A stretch of 30,384 nucleotides of DNA from Actinomycetes bacterium (GCA_023432565.1 JAEYUL010000215.1:1-30384), one strand, 5' to 3'; counted from the stretch's first letter, positions 22,148 through 30,384 are shown. Notes: generated from the letters alone by a model not told the origin. Numbers and translations: made by a program.

Positions 22148-25100
22148 AGGGCCTCCTCGAACGCCTCGGCCGCGAGCAGCTCGCGCCAGACGCGCGAGGC
22201 GAGCGCACCGAAGCGCGTCGGCTCCTCGGGACGAGCCGCCCGGTCCGTCGCGGTGGGCTCGCCCAGGAGGTCCTCGAGCTCGAAGCCGTCGCCGAAGGCG
22301 AGCACGTGGTAGGCGTCCACGCGCTCGAAGCCCCCGCGTCCGCTCTCGGCAGCCTCGGGCGTGCCGAGCTCTCGTCGTGCCGCGGACAGCGCCACGGATG
22401 TCGAGTCGCCCTCCCAGCGCTGCCGTGCGTACGCGTGGCTCGTGCGCGTGAGCAACGGGATCGGCGCGCGCAGGGCCTCGTCGCGCACGGCCAGCAGCTC
22501 GGCGAGCACGGCCGCCGCGTGCTCGGGAGCGGGTGCGCGCAGGATCGCGGTGCTCGCGCCCGCCCGCCCGCGACCCACGGTCACGGCCGAGCGCACAGAC
22601 GCACGCGCGCCGGCGTCCTCGTCCGCGGCGAGCGCGAGCAGCTGCACCCAGGAGCGCAGCAGGTGCTTGGGCGCCAGCGACGAGAACACCGCGCGCACGA
22701 GCCGGTGCCCGTGCACGCCGCGCACGGTCCCGGTCAGCAGGCGGTCACCGGCCCGGACGCGCACGTCGTACGTCCCCGCGTCGGCGGTCAGGAACGGGTC
22801 GACGGCCTCGCGGACCGGGACCGCCTCGTCGAGGATGCGCGCCAGGGCCGCGCCGCCGAGCTCGCGCGGCGGCAGGTGCCCGCGCCGGCGCTCGGCCGCC
22901 GCCGCGGTGGCCAGGTCCGCGCCCTCCAGGCTCGCCGTGAGCAGGCGGTCGCCGATGGCCCACCGGCGCAGGGCGTCCAGCTCGAGCGGCATGTGGTCCT
23001 CGAGCTGCGGGGAGTCGCTCGGCAGACGCGCGCCCAGCCGCTGCGTGAAGAACGCCCTCGGGGCGTGCTCCAGCACGCGGACGAGGGACTCGAGGTCGCA
23101 GACGCCGTCGTCCGGCGGGTCGGGCAGCGGCGCGCTGACGAGCGGTCCGGGTGGCACACGAGGCGACGCGGCGGCGCGCGCGGCGGCCAGGTCGAGCGCG
23201 TCGAAGCCGAACGGTCCGGGACGGCCGAGCGCACCCGGCTCGAAGACGCGCGGGTCGACCGGCTGGAGCGGGTGCTCGACCACCAGCGCGCGGCGTGCGC
23301 CTGCCTCGAGCTCCAGGGCCGAGTCGAGCGCGTCGAGGAGCTCGCCGACCGGCACGCACGGGGGCCGCAGGGCGCCGGTCCGCTCGTCGGCGCCCGTGTA
23401 GAGCACGACCAGGTGGTCGGTCGCGGACGTCACGGCGTCCAGGAAGAGCTGGCGGTCCTCCTGACGGCGGTCGCGCTCGCCCACGAGCGGGTCGCGAGCG
23501 AGCACGTCGTCGCCGTCGCGACGACCGGCGCGGGGGAACAGGCCGTCGTCCATGCCGAGCAGCACCACGACTCGGTGCGGCACGGCGCGCATCGGCGCCA
23601 GGGAGCACACGGTCAGGGCGCCCGTACGGAAACCGGCTCGTGTGGGCCGGCCGGCGAGGCGGGGACCGAGCAGTGCGACCACGTCGGGCAGCCGCAGCAG
23701 ACCGGAGTGCCCCGTGGCGTCGGCACGCGCCTGCGCGAGCACCCGCGCGGCCTCGGCCTGCTGCCAGCGGTCGTCGGGAGCCACCGAGGTCAGCAGCGCC
23801 AGCGCGCGGTCGATCGTGTCGAACCAGTGCTCGGCGGGGTGCACCCCCCCGAGCTCGGCGAGCACTCCCGAGAGGCGGTCGAGCAGCTCGGTGACCCGGC
23901 CCACGAGCACGACGTCGGAGGAGCTCACGTCGTCGATCGGCAGCACCGCGCCGACGAACCTGTGGTCCTCCTCCGCCATCGCGACGCCGAGCAGGAGCCG
24001 GTCGAGCGCGGTCGACCACGTGCCCTGCGCGACCGCCCCGAGGTGGAAGCGCGCACGCCGGTCCACGTCCTCGCCCCAGTGGACCCCGGACTCCAGCGCC
24101 CACGCACGCAGCCGGTCGAGCGCCTCGTCGTCCAGCCCGAACCGGCGCCGCACCGGTTCCTGACCCGCGAGGTCGACCACCGCGGAGGCGGTGACACGCG
24201 AGTCCGCGAGCTCCAGGAGGGTCGCGAGCACGGCGAGGACAGGGTTGGCGCGAGCGGGGGAGCGGTCGGCGATCCGCACGCGCAGCGTGCGGCCGGGGTG
24301 CTCGGGCGCGACCGCGTCCCCGGGCGGTCCGTCCCCCGGCACCTGGGGGGTCGGGCCGAACACCGCGTGCACGAGCGGGGCGAACGCCTCGACGTCCGGG
24401 CACATGACGACGACGTCCCGGGGTTCGAGGCTGGGGTCGTCGGCCAGCAGCCCGACCAGGACGTCCCGCAGCACCTCGACCTGGCGCGAGCGGCCGTGGC
24501 ACGCGTGCACCTGGACGGACCTGTCGCCCGGCACCGGCTGCGGCCGGCGCGCACCCGGTACCGGCTCGGGTGCGTCAGCGCGCAGCGCGGCCTGCAGCGT
24601 GCCGAGCACCGTGGAGGCGGGTGCCGGTGTCGCGACCTCGTGCACGTGCGGCGCGAGCGCCTTGACCCGCGCCGCCAGCTCGAGCGAGTCGTTCGCCATC
24701 GACCGCAGCATCGGGTGCCGGGCCACCGCCGGCCGGTCGCGCCGCCGCAGGGCGCCCTGCGCGGGCTCGACGGCACGCCACAGGCTCAGGGAGGCCGTGG
24801 GCAGCCACAGGTGGACCGCGCGCCGCGCGGCGAGCGCGGACAGGACGGTGAGGTGGGCCGCGGGCAGCGCCGTCGGACCGAACACGTGCAGCCGGTCCGG
24901 GAGGTCGACGAGGTCCTGCTGCGCGACGAGCCGCGCCGCCGAGTCCTCGAGCCGCAGCGCGGGGGGCGGGCCGAGCCGCTCGACCAGGGCGCGCCACAGG
25001 GCCGGCTGCCACGCGAGGTCCGGGGCGAGGGGATGGCCCGCGCCGTCGTCGTCGTGGCCCGCGGTCCACGCCCGCGCCAGCGCAGGGCGCCCCGAGTCAT

Positions 25101-25623
25101 AGGCGGCGAGCAGCCGCGCGAGCCGTTGCGCGAGGTGCATGCGCCGTCCCGCGCGTCGCTCGTCGTGATCGGGTCCGGCGCCCACGTGACGCGCGACGAC
25201 CGCGAGCCAGGGCTGGTCCGCGTGCTCGTCGACCACCTCGAGCACGTGCCACGTGAGGTTCTCGACGCGCCACGGGTCGCTCTCGCGCGTGCCGCCCTCG
25301 AGGCTCGCGAGCACGTCGGCCACGACCCGCGCGGGGGAGTCGAAGCGGACGTTCGCGCACACGCCGTCCTGCGTGCCTGGCCCGGCCCCCAGGTGGTGCG
25401 CGAGGCGTTGGCTCACCCAGCGTTCGACGCCCCTGGTCGGGACGGCGACGAGGTCGGGGGCGAACGGGTCCGCGACCGGCACGGCGAGCTCGTCGGCGAG
25501 GGCCTCCACGAGCGCGTCCGCGCGCTCGGCGACGTGCACCTGGAGCCCACCGGTGGACCCGGCGGGCGGCCGGAGAGCGCCTCGGCCGACCCCCTGCGCC
25601 CGCCCCTCGTCCTCGTCGTCCAC
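22144..25623 (-). CDS. recC: exodeoxyribonuclease V subunit gamma (RecC)
   Basis: A 1159-residue RecC subunit. Recognised features are HVAERADALVEALADEL near the N-terminus, VAVPTRGVERWVSQRLAHHLG, FDSPARVVADVL, HVFGPTALPAAHLTVLSALA, DVVVMCPDVEAFAPLVHAVFG and RVVVLLGMDDGLFPR, with a degenerate nuclease-like C-terminus (VDAYHVLAFGDGFELEDLLGE region). RecC is helicase-dead, holds the complex together and scans for Chi. The start is uncertain. GTG at 25623 follows a TAGGGT -10 by 7 bases and suits a leaderless message; GTG at 25539 would remove 28 residues with little family similarity. It is first in a recC-recB-recD unit with 4-base overlaps and divergent from rlmC. Confidence 0.92.
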   Translation of the reverse strand: MDDEDEGRAQGVGRGALRPPAGSTGGLQVHVAERADALVEALADELAVPVADPFAPDLVAVPTRGVERWVSQRLAHHLGAGPGTQDGVCANVRFDSPARVVADVLASLEGGTRESDPWRVENLTWHVLEVVDEHADQPWLAVVARHVGAGPDHDERRAGRRMHLAQRLARLLAAYDSGRPALARAWTAGHDDDGAGHPLAPDLAWQPALWRALVERLGPPPALRLEDSAARLVAQQDLVDLPDRLHVFGPTALPAAHLTVLSALAARRAVHLWLPTASLSLWRAVEPAQGALRRRDRPAVARHPMLRSMANDSLELAARVKALAPHVHEVATPAPASTVLGTLQAALRADAPEPVPGARRPQPVPGDRSVQVHACHGRSRQVEVLRDVLVGLLADDPSLEPRDVVVMCPDVEAFAPLVHAVFGPTPQVPGDGPPGDAVAPEHPGRTLRVRIADRSPARANPVLAVLATLLELADSRVTASAVVDLAGQEPVRRRFGLDDEALDRLRAWALESGVHWGEDVDRRARFHLGAVAQGTWSTALDRLLLGVAMAEEDHRFVGAVLPIDDVSSSDVVLVGRVTELLDRLSGVLAELGGVHPAEHWFDTIDRALALLTSVAPDDRWQQAEAARVLAQARADATGHSGLLRLPDVVALLGPRLAGRPTRAGFRTGALTVCSLAPMRAVPHRVVVLLGMDDGLFPRAGRRDGDDVLARDPLVGERDRRQEDRQLFLDAVTSATDHLVVLYTGADERTGALRPPCVPVGELLDALDSALELEAGARRALVVEHPLQPVDPRVFEPGALGRPGPFGFDALDLAAARAAASPRVPPGPLVSAPLPDPPDDGVCDLESLVRVLEHAPRAFFTQRLGARLPSDSPQLEDHMPLELDALRRWAIGDRLLTASLEGADLATAAAAERRRGHLPPRELGGAALARILDEAVPVREAVDPFLTADAGTYDVRVRAGDRLLTGTVRGVHGHRLVRAVFSSLAPKHLLRSWVQLLALAADEDAGARASVRSAVTVGRGRAGASTAILRAPAPEHAAAVLAELLAVRDEALRAPIPLLTRTSHAYARQRWEGDSTSVALSAARRELGTPEAAESGRGGFERVDAYHVLAFGDGFELEDLLGEPTATDRAARPEEPTRFGALASRVWRELLAAEAFEEAL

Positions 25624-25683
25624 GTCCCGCACCCTAGCCACCCGGCCGGACAGCCGCGCGGACCACGCCCGTACCCTGTGGAC
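25624..25683. promoter_or_regulatory. divergent leaderless promoters for recC and rlmC
   Basis: On the minus strand TAGGGT (25636-25631) is followed after 7 bases by the recC GTG at 25623. On the plus strand TACCCT (25672-25677) is followed after 6 bases by the rlmC GTG at 25684. Both are TANNNT -10 elements at the spacing expected for transcripts that start at the initiation codon, and neither gene has a good ribosome binding site. No clear -35 is visible for either. Confidence 0.55.
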
Positions 25684-26814
25684 GTGCAGTGCTCCTACTT
25701 CGACGCCGGTGCGTGCCGGTCCTGCACGTGGATGGGTCGCAGCTACGACGAGCAGCTCGCGGACAAGGCCGAGCATGCGCGCGGCCTGCTCGCCGCGGCG
25801 TGCGACGAGCGCACGACGCTCTGGCTCCCGCCGGTCGCCAGCCGCGAGGAGGGCTTCCGCAACAAGGCCAAGATGGTGGTCGCCGGGACCCTCGCGCAGC
25901 CCACGCTCGGGATCCTCGACGCGGCCGGTCGAGGGGTCGACCTGCGGGGCTGCGGGCTGTACCCGCCGAGCCTGCGGGCCGCGTTCCCGGCGGTGGCCCG
26001 GTTCGTCCGGCGTGCGGCGATCGAGCCGTACGACGTGCCCGCCCGGCGCGGTGAGCTCAAGCACGTGCTGGTCACCCAGGCCCCGGACGGGGCCCTCATG
26101 CTGCGCTTCGTGCTGCGTTCGCAGGAGGCGGTGACGCGGATCCGCAAGCACCTGCCGGCCCTGCTGGCCGAGCTGCCGACTCTCCAGGTGGTGTCGGCGA
26201 ACATCCTCCCCGAGCACAAGGCGGTGCTGGAGGGGGACGTCGAGATCGCGCTGACCGCGCAGCAGACGCTCACGATGGACGTCGACGGGGTGGCGCTGCA
26301 CCTGCGGCCCCGCAGCTTCTTCCAGACCAACACCGCGGTCACCGCGGCGCTCTACCGGCAGGCCGCGCAGTGGGTCGAGCGCAGCCGCCCGACGAGCGTG
26401 TGGGACCTGTACTGCGGTGTCGGCGGGTTCGCCCTGCACGTGCGTGCCCCGCAGGTCGTGGGGGTGGAGACCAGCGCCGAGGCCGTCGCGAGCGCACGAG
26501 CCACGGCGCACGAGCTCGGCAGGGACGCCACGTTCGTCGCCGCGGACGCCACCTCCTGGGCGCTCGCGCAGCCTGCCCCGCCCGACCTCGTCGTCGTGAA
26601 CCCGCCGCGCCGCGGCATCGGCGACGACCTCGCGCAGTGGCTCGAGACCTCGGGCGTGCGGCGCGTCGTGTACTCGTCGTGCAACGCGGCCTCACTCGCT
26701 CGCGACCTGGCGGCGATGCCGTCGCTCGCGGTGCGCGAGGCGCGGCTGTTCGACATGTTTCCCCAGACCACGCACTACGAGGTCGCGGTCCTGCTCGAGC
26801 GTCGCGACGGGTGA
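25684..26814 (+). CDS. rlmC: 23S rRNA (uracil-C5)-methyltransferase RlmC
   Basis: A 376-residue TrmA/RumA-family methyltransferase, matching the ~375 residues of E. coli RlmC. It starts MQCSYFDAGACRSCTW, with cysteines 3, 11 and 14 and a fourth at 90, the spacing of the RlmC [4Fe-4S] cluster. The SAM-binding motif VWDLYCGVGGFALHV is at about 239-253, DLVVVNPPRRG at 301-311, the nucleophile VVYSSCNAASLARDL places Cys333, and FDMFPQTTHYE ends the domain. It methylates a uracil in 23S rRNA (U747 in E. coli). GTG at 25684 is chosen over an in-frame GTG two codons earlier because it reproduces the conserved N-terminus and fits the -10 spacing. It is divergent from recC and probably a single-gene unit. 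Confidence 0.9.
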   Translation: MQCSYFDAGACRSCTWMGRSYDEQLADKAEHARGLLAAACDERTTLWLPPVASREEGFRNKAKMVVAGTLAQPTLGILDAAGRGVDLRGCGLYPPSLRAAFPAVARFVRRAAIEPYDVPARRGELKHVLVTQAPDGALMLRFVLRSQEAVTRIRKHLPALLAELPTLQVVSANILPEHKAVLEGDVEIALTAQQTLTMDVDGVALHLRPRSFFQTNTAVTAALYRQAAQWVERSRPTSVWDLYCGVGGFALHVRAPQVVGVETSAEAVASARATAHELGRDATFVAADATSWALAQPAPPDLVVVNPPRRGIGDDLAQWLETSGVRRVVYSSCNAASLARDLAAMPSLAVREARLFDMFPQTTHYEVAVLLERRDG

Positions 26815-26891
26815 GCCGACCGCCCGCGTGCGCGCCACGACGGACGACCCCGAGGGGGACGAACCGGACACCTGCTCTCGGTCGGGACCGA

Positions 26892-26897
26892 TACAGT
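26892..26897 (+). promoter_or_regulatory. candidate -10 (TACAGT) for the polytopic membrane protein gene
   Basis: TACAGT fits TANNNT and lies 61 bases before the ATG at 26959, in the 144-base gap after rlmC. The gene has a clear ribosome binding site (AAGGAG, 26946-26951). No convincing -35. Confidence 0.4.
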
Positions 26898-26958
26898 CAC
26901 GCTGGCGCGCCGTGCGAAGGCGCGGTCCACCGGTGGGCGGCGACGAAGGAGCGCGAGG

Positions 26959-29556
26959 ATGACCAACCCTGACGAGCAGCACGGCGCGTCCGACGAGCAG
27001 GCAGCCGCGTCGACGCCCGCCGCGGGCCCCGAGCGCGGCGACTCCGCGGTCCCCGGTGGTGTGCCCGACGACCCGGCTCCCGCCGGAGCCGGGACCTCGT
27101 CGGACCCGGCCGCCTCGCCGCACCAGCCGCCCGCTGCCCCCGGGGTGTACGCGCCCGGCTACCCGTTCGTCCAGGGCGGCTACCCGCCTGCCCCGGGTGC
27201 CTACGCGCAGGGCTACCCGCCCGCCTACCCGTACCCCGGCTACCCGTACCCCGGCTACCCGTACCCGGGCGGGGACGTGCCCGACGCGGGGTCCGCCGCC
27301 GCGGGCTACCCGCCGCCGCCCGCGGGCGGATACCCGCCGCCGCCGGGCGGCTACCCGCCGCCGTACCCGCCCTACGGTGGTCCGCAGACGGCGCCCTACC
27401 CGGCTCAGCCACACGGCCAGCCGCCGTACGCCACGCCCGGCCACCCCGGCGCCGGTCACCCGCAGCCGGGCTACCCGCCGGCCGGCGCGCCGTACGCCCG
27501 CGACGCCGGGTACGGCGCCCCCGGAGCGGGCCCGGCCCCTGCGGCGCACGTGCCGGGCCGTGCGCCCGGCACCTCGGCTCGGGCCAGCGCCTTCCAGAGC
27601 GTCCCGGTGCGCGACTACGTGACGGACGCCGTGGCGCTCGTCCTGCTGCTCGTGAGCCTCGGGCTCGGGTGGGACTTCCGCTACGCCGCGAACGAGCGCG
27701 TCGAGGTCGTCCTGCTGACGGTCGTCTCGATCCTGTCGCTCTCGCTGTTCTACCTCGCACGCTCCGGCGCGCTGCCGCGCGGCTGGACGAACCGGACCGT
27801 GCTGGGCGTCCGCGCCCTGGCGAACCTCCCGTACGCGCTGCTCGTCCTCGTGTACCTCGTCCTCGACGTCAGCAGGGCGTTCACGGACGGGCCGGCGCAG
27901 GGGACGGTGCCGGGCGGTGTCGGCCCGGCGGTGGCGGTCGGGCTCGCCGGTGCCGTCCTCGCCGCGACACCGCGTGCGGCCGAGCTGCGCAGTCCACGGA
28001 CCGCCGAGCTCGCGGCCGCCTGGACGCGTCGCGCGCTCGTGGGCCTGCTCGCGACGGCCGTCGTGCTGCAGCTCGTCGGGCTGGTCTCGCTCATCGCGGA
28101 CGCGTCGATCTGGGTGCGCAGCGCCACCGCCGCGATGGGCGTCGCCTCGGTCGTGATCGCTGCGCTGGTGGCTGCCGCCGTCGTCGTCGGCCCGCTGCTC
28201 GGCGTCGTGCTCGGCTCCGGTCCGTGGCGGCGCGTGCTGATCGCGATCGCCGCGACCGCGACCGCCGCGTTCGTGTTCTACGCACCCTTGCACCACGAGC
28301 AGGCCGAGTCGGGCCTGCACGCAGCGACGTCGGTCGCACTCTGGGACGCCGCCTACGTGGTGCTGCCCGCGGCGGGCGTGCTCGTGCTCAGCCCGATCTG
28401 GCAGCGCCTCGTGCGGCCGCCGGTCTCGGTGGTGCGCGGGTGGTTCGACGCCGCGTCGCTGGCGTGGACGAGCATCGCGGTCGTCGCCGGCGGGCTCGTG
28501 CTCGTGCACCTGGTCGTCCTGGTCACGCTCGCGGGTCAGCGCGACGGCGTCGACGGGTGGCGGGTCCAGCTGGTCCTCCTGCTGGCCGCGTGCGCGGCCG
28601 CGGCCCTCGTGGCCCGAGCGCTCTTCGACGTCGACAACCCGGGGACGCGTGCCGGTGCGCTGGCGCTCACGCTCGCCGTCGTGGTGCTGGGATTCGTCGC
28701 TGTGATCCTCGCCGGTCAGCAGCGCCCGTTCAGCTGGACGACCGTCGACGTGCCCGTCCTGCTCGTCGCCTTCGGCCTGCCCGCGCTCGTCGGGATCGCG
28801 CTGCTCGGCCCCGCGCCGGTGCGCGCGTGGTTCGCGACGCACAGCGCCGGACCCCGCCCCGCGTGGGACGACACCGACCCGGAGCCCGCCGGTCCTCCCG
28901 CGGCGTCCGCCTCGGCCGGCGCCGACGGCCCCGCGACGCCGACGCCGGACGTCACTGTGCCCGCGTCGTCCGCCGCCGTGATCCCGTCGCAGCCGTCGTC
29001 GCCCGAGTGGCACGGCGCCGCCGCGCCCGAGGCTGCCGCCCCGTCGCAGCCGGCTGCGGTCGTGCACGCCGACGAGGGCGTGGACGAGACCACCCACCCG
29101 CGCCAGGCCGCTGCGCAGGACCGCGCGAGCACCGAGCAGCAGGGGCGCGCCGAGGACGACGACGAGGGCGCCACCTGGTTCGACGAGTACTCGAGCACCG
29201 GCAGCGCGCAGGTGCCCGTCGAGGCCGGACAGCAGGACGTGCCGGTCGAGGCCGTGCCGGACGAGACGATCGCGATCGCCGTGCCCGAACCCGCGCAGGA
29301 CGACGCGGTCGTGGTGAGCGAGGCCTCGCCCGCTCCGCACGGCGGGGACGTCGCGCCGCCGCCGCACCCGTTCACGGTGGAGCAGGCGCTCGACCCGTCG
29401 ACCGACCTCGAGGTGCTCGCGGCGATCGCGGCGCAGGCTCCCGAGCTGCGCGTGCACCTCGCGGCGAACCCGTCGACCTACCCGGACCTGCTGGACTGGC
29501 TCGGCCGTCTCGGCGACCCGGAGATCGACGCAGCGCTCGCTCGGCGTCGCGACTGA
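26959..29556 (+). CDS. polytopic membrane protein with Pro/Tyr-rich N-terminus and variant leucine-rich repeat tail
   Basis: An 865-residue protein of unknown function in three parts. Residues 1-210 are disordered and rich in Pro, Gly, Tyr and Ala, with GYPYP and GGYPPPP repeats. From VRDYVTDAVALVLLLVSLGLGWDF (about 215) to about 630 there are about 12 hydrophobic segments and short loops, with no transporter signature I recognise. Residues 630-800 are acidic and Ala/Pro-rich. The last ~60 residues (DPSTDLEVLAAIAAQAPELRVHLAANPSTYPDLLDWLGRLGDPEIDAALARR) match the variant leucine-rich repeat domain found at the end of many actinobacterial proteins. The Pro/Tyr-rich tail suggests a scaffold at the cell membrane, by analogy with other such actinobacterial proteins; this is an inference. 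Start supported by AAGGAG, 7 bases away. Confidence 0.8.
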   Translation: MTNPDEQHGASDEQAAASTPAAGPERGDSAVPGGVPDDPAPAGAGTSSDPAASPHQPPAAPGVYAPGYPFVQGGYPPAPGAYAQGYPPAYPYPGYPYPGYPYPGGDVPDAGSAAAGYPPPPAGGYPPPPGGYPPPYPPYGGPQTAPYPAQPHGQPPYATPGHPGAGHPQPGYPPAGAPYARDAGYGAPGAGPAPAAHVPGRAPGTSARASAFQSVPVRDYVTDAVALVLLLVSLGLGWDFRYAANERVEVVLLTVVSILSLSLFYLARSGALPRGWTNRTVLGVRALANLPYALLVLVYLVLDVSRAFTDGPAQGTVPGGVGPAVAVGLAGAVLAATPRAAELRSPRTAELAAAWTRRALVGLLATAVVLQLVGLVSLIADASIWVRSATAAMGVASVVIAALVAAAVVVGPLLGVVLGSGPWRRVLIAIAATATAAFVFYAPLHHEQAESGLHAATSVALWDAAYVVLPAAGVLVLSPIWQRLVRPPVSVVRGWFDAASLAWTSIAVVAGGLVLVHLVVLVTLAGQRDGVDGWRVQLVLLLAACAAAALVARALFDVDNPGTRAGALALTLAVVVLGFVAVILAGQQRPFSWTTVDVPVLLVAFGLPALVGIALLGPAPVRAWFATHSAGPRPAWDDTDPEPAGPPAASASAGADGPATPTPDVTVPASSAAVIPSQPSSPEWHGAAAPEAAAPSQPAAVVHADEGVDETTHPRQAAAQDRASTEQQGRAEDDDEGATWFDEYSSTGSAQVPVEAGQQDVPVEAVPDETIAIAVPEPAQDDAVVVSEASPAPHGGDVAPPPHPFTVEQALDPSTDLEVLAAIAAQAPELRVHLAANPSTYPDLLDWLGRLGDPEIDAALARRRD
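27226..27270 (+). repeat. 15-bp in-frame tandem repeat, three copies
   Basis: TACCCGTACCCCGGC is repeated at 27226-27240 and 27241-27255, with a third copy differing by one base (27256-27270). It encodes YPYPG units in the disordered N-terminus of the membrane protein. Near-identity at DNA level suggests recent slippage rather than old, selected repetition. Confidence 0.85.
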
Positions 29557-29576
29557 CGGCCGGGCGCTCGATCTCT

Positions 29577-29610
29577 GCCCGTCGTGACGTCGCAGCTCAC
29601 GGCGACGGGC
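29577..29610. terminator. upstream stem-loop of a two-hairpin terminator region
   Basis: GCCCGTCG (29577-29584) pairs with CGACGGGC (29603-29610), an 8-base stem with an 18-base loop, directly adjoining the stronger hairpin at 29611. Located 20 bases after the membrane protein stop. Confidence 0.4.
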
Positions 29611-29642
29611 GCCTCGGCCCCGCCGCCAGGCGGGGCCGAGGC
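29611..29642. terminator. strong bidirectional hairpin between convergent genes
   Basis: A perfect 14-base inverted repeat (29611-29624 and 29629-29642) with a GCCA loop lies 13 bases beyond the nucleosidase stop and 54 beyond the membrane protein stop. It can serve as terminator for both strands. Confidence 0.8.
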
Positions 29643-29655
29643 CACGAGGAAGGCC

Positions 29656-30384
29656 TCAGCGAGCCTCGGTCGCGAGCTCGGCGTGCAGCATGCGCAGGGT
29701 CTCGCGCACGACGACCGCCGAACGGTCGGCGGCGTCGTCGACGTGCGTCGCGAACTCGCCGGCCTCGACGGGGCTGCACAGGTCGCTGATCCCGCGCACG
29801 GACAGGAACGGCACCCCGAACCGGTGCGCCACCTGCGCGAGCGCCGCGGACTCCATGTCCGTGGCGAGCGCCCCGGGGAACGCGGTGCGCACGCCGCCGA
29901 CGCGCTCGGCGTCCACGAACACGTCCCCGGAGACGACGTCGCCGTCGAGCACCCGCACCTCGGTGGGCTCGCTCGCCCACGGCGCGAGCGTGCGGGCGGC
30001 CGCGAGCGCGTGCCCGCGCGCCGTCCGGTCGGCGGGGTAGGTCGCCGGCATGCCCGGGACCTGGCCGAGCGCGTACCCGAAGGCACGCGCGTCGGCGCCC
30101 GTGTGGACGTGGCCGTCTCCGACGACGACGTCGCCCACGCGCACCCCGAGCCCCAGGCCGCCGGCGCTTCCCCCGCTGACGAGCAGGCGCGTGCCGGAGC
30201 CGCACAGCGCGACGGTGGCGGCCGATGCGGCGTTCACCAGGCCGATCCCGGAGCGCACGAGCAGCACGCGACGTCCGGCGAGGGTGAGCCCCCGGTGCTC
30301 CGCGCCGCCCGGCGCCGGCTCGGGCGGCCCGGCCTCGTCGGCCCCCCCCCCCCACCCCGCGGCCCCCACCGGCCAAGCCCCCCC
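29656..30384 (-). CDS. 5'-methylthioadenosine/S-adenosylhomocysteine-type nucleosidase, N-terminus missing
   Basis: The readable part (about 215 residues) is a nucleoside phosphorylase/MTAN-family protein. LLVRSGIGLVNAASAATVAL and LLVSGGSAGGL are the early strands, GDVVVGDGHVHTGADARAFGYALGQVPGMPATYPAD follows, and ATDMESAALAQVAHRFGVPFLSVRGISD carries the ribose-binding Met-Glu and the catalytic Asp. It cleaves the N-glycosidic bond of MTA, SAH or 5'-deoxyadenosine in salvage. The expected first 30-40 residues (an M-x-x-x-V-V-x-A-M-x-x-E-type start) are absent: beyond about 30340 the frame passes through a 12-C run and gives a Gly/Ala/Trp-rich string with no family similarity. The true start is beyond the window, or the frame is broken by sequence error. 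Coordinates on that side are therefore nominal. Confidence 0.8.
   Translation of the reverse strand, partial: GGAWPVGAAGWGGGADEAGPPEPAPGGAEHRGLTLAGRRVLLVRSGIGLVNAASAATVALCGSGTRLLVSGGSAGGLGLGVRVGDVVVGDGHVHTGADARAFGYALGQVPGMPATYPADRTARGHALAAARTLAPWASEPTEVRVLDGDVVSGDVFVDAERVGGVRTAFPGALATDMESAALAQVAHRFGVPFLSVRGISDLCSPVEAGEFATHVDDAADRSAVVVRETLRMLHAELATEAR

Noticed and set aside
19232..22312. 1026-codon plus-strand open frame opposite recB
   Set aside because: Shadow frame of recB; low-complexity Arg/Gly/Val/His composition and no motif.
22306..25683. Very long plus-strand open frame running antisense through recC before rlmC
   Set aside because: It is the GC-skewed shadow of recC; the translation is His/Arg/Gln-rich with no family similarity, and only its last part (rlmC) is real.
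27130..27480. Short repeated units suggesting a CRISPR-like or satellite array
   Set aside because: They are in-frame codons for YPYPG and GGYPPPP in a disordered protein region; there are no spacers of regular length.
26692..29457. 921-codon minus-strand open frame opposite the membrane protein gene
   Set aside because: Antisense shadow, Arg/Gly/His-rich, while the plus frame has clear membrane helices, a ribosome binding site and an LRV domain.

Overview
The window is very GC-rich with strong third-position G/C and contains no rRNA, tRNA, CRISPR array, phage gene or insertion sequence. Gene content (F420/FMN-type LLM oxidoreductase, RecBCD, DinB with an actinobacterial-type SOS box, RlmC, an Excalibur-domain secreted nuclease, a Pro/Tyr-rich membrane protein with a variant leucine-rich repeat tail) and many near-leaderless promoters point to a chromosomal segment of an actinobacterium, most likely Cellulomonadaceae or a close relative. 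The genus is an inference, since no marker gene is present. The last ~45 bases contain a 12-C homopolymer and look like a poor-quality contig end.

Layout. (1) 1-2968, minus strand: an LLM-class oxidoreductase, a trehalose-synthase-like GH13 enzyme whose GTG start overlaps the upstream stop, and the first 34 codons of a DUF2804 protein. (2) 3156-7420, plus strand: a small SRPBCC protein, an APC amino acid permease, a lone STAS anti-anti-sigma protein and a MATE exporter. (3) 7455-11839, minus strand: an ABC-F ATPase with a candidate leader-peptide/WhiB7-like control region, a secreted HNH (GmrSD/DUF1524-type) lipoprotein with an Excalibur domain, and DNA polymerase IV with an SOS box lying over its start codon. 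(4) 11971-15569: a DUF4914 P-loop protein (minus) divergent from an orphan glutamate synthase small subunit (plus). (5) 15638-16795, plus strand: a DUF1905 protein and a tributyrin-esterase-like hydrolase. (6) 16914-25623, minus strand: recC-recB-recD with 4-base stop/start overlaps, divergent from rlmC (25684-26814). (7) 26959-29556: a large polytopic membrane protein, convergent with an MTA/SAH-type nucleosidase that runs off the window end.

Functionally the segment is mostly housekeeping: recombination repair (RecBCD) and translesion synthesis (Pol IV), rRNA methylation (RlmC), nitrogen assimilation (GltD), trehalose/alpha-glucan metabolism, transport, and one possible ribosome-protection module (ABC-F). 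I see no convincing dedicated new defence or mobile system. The least ordinary items are the ABC-F upstream region, the DUF4914/gltD divergent pair with two palindromes between them, the duplicated start codon of the nuclease lipoprotein, and the SOS box covering the dinB start. No stretch longer than 300 bases lacks a gene; the longest gap (9156-9421, 266 bases) holds the ABC-F control region.
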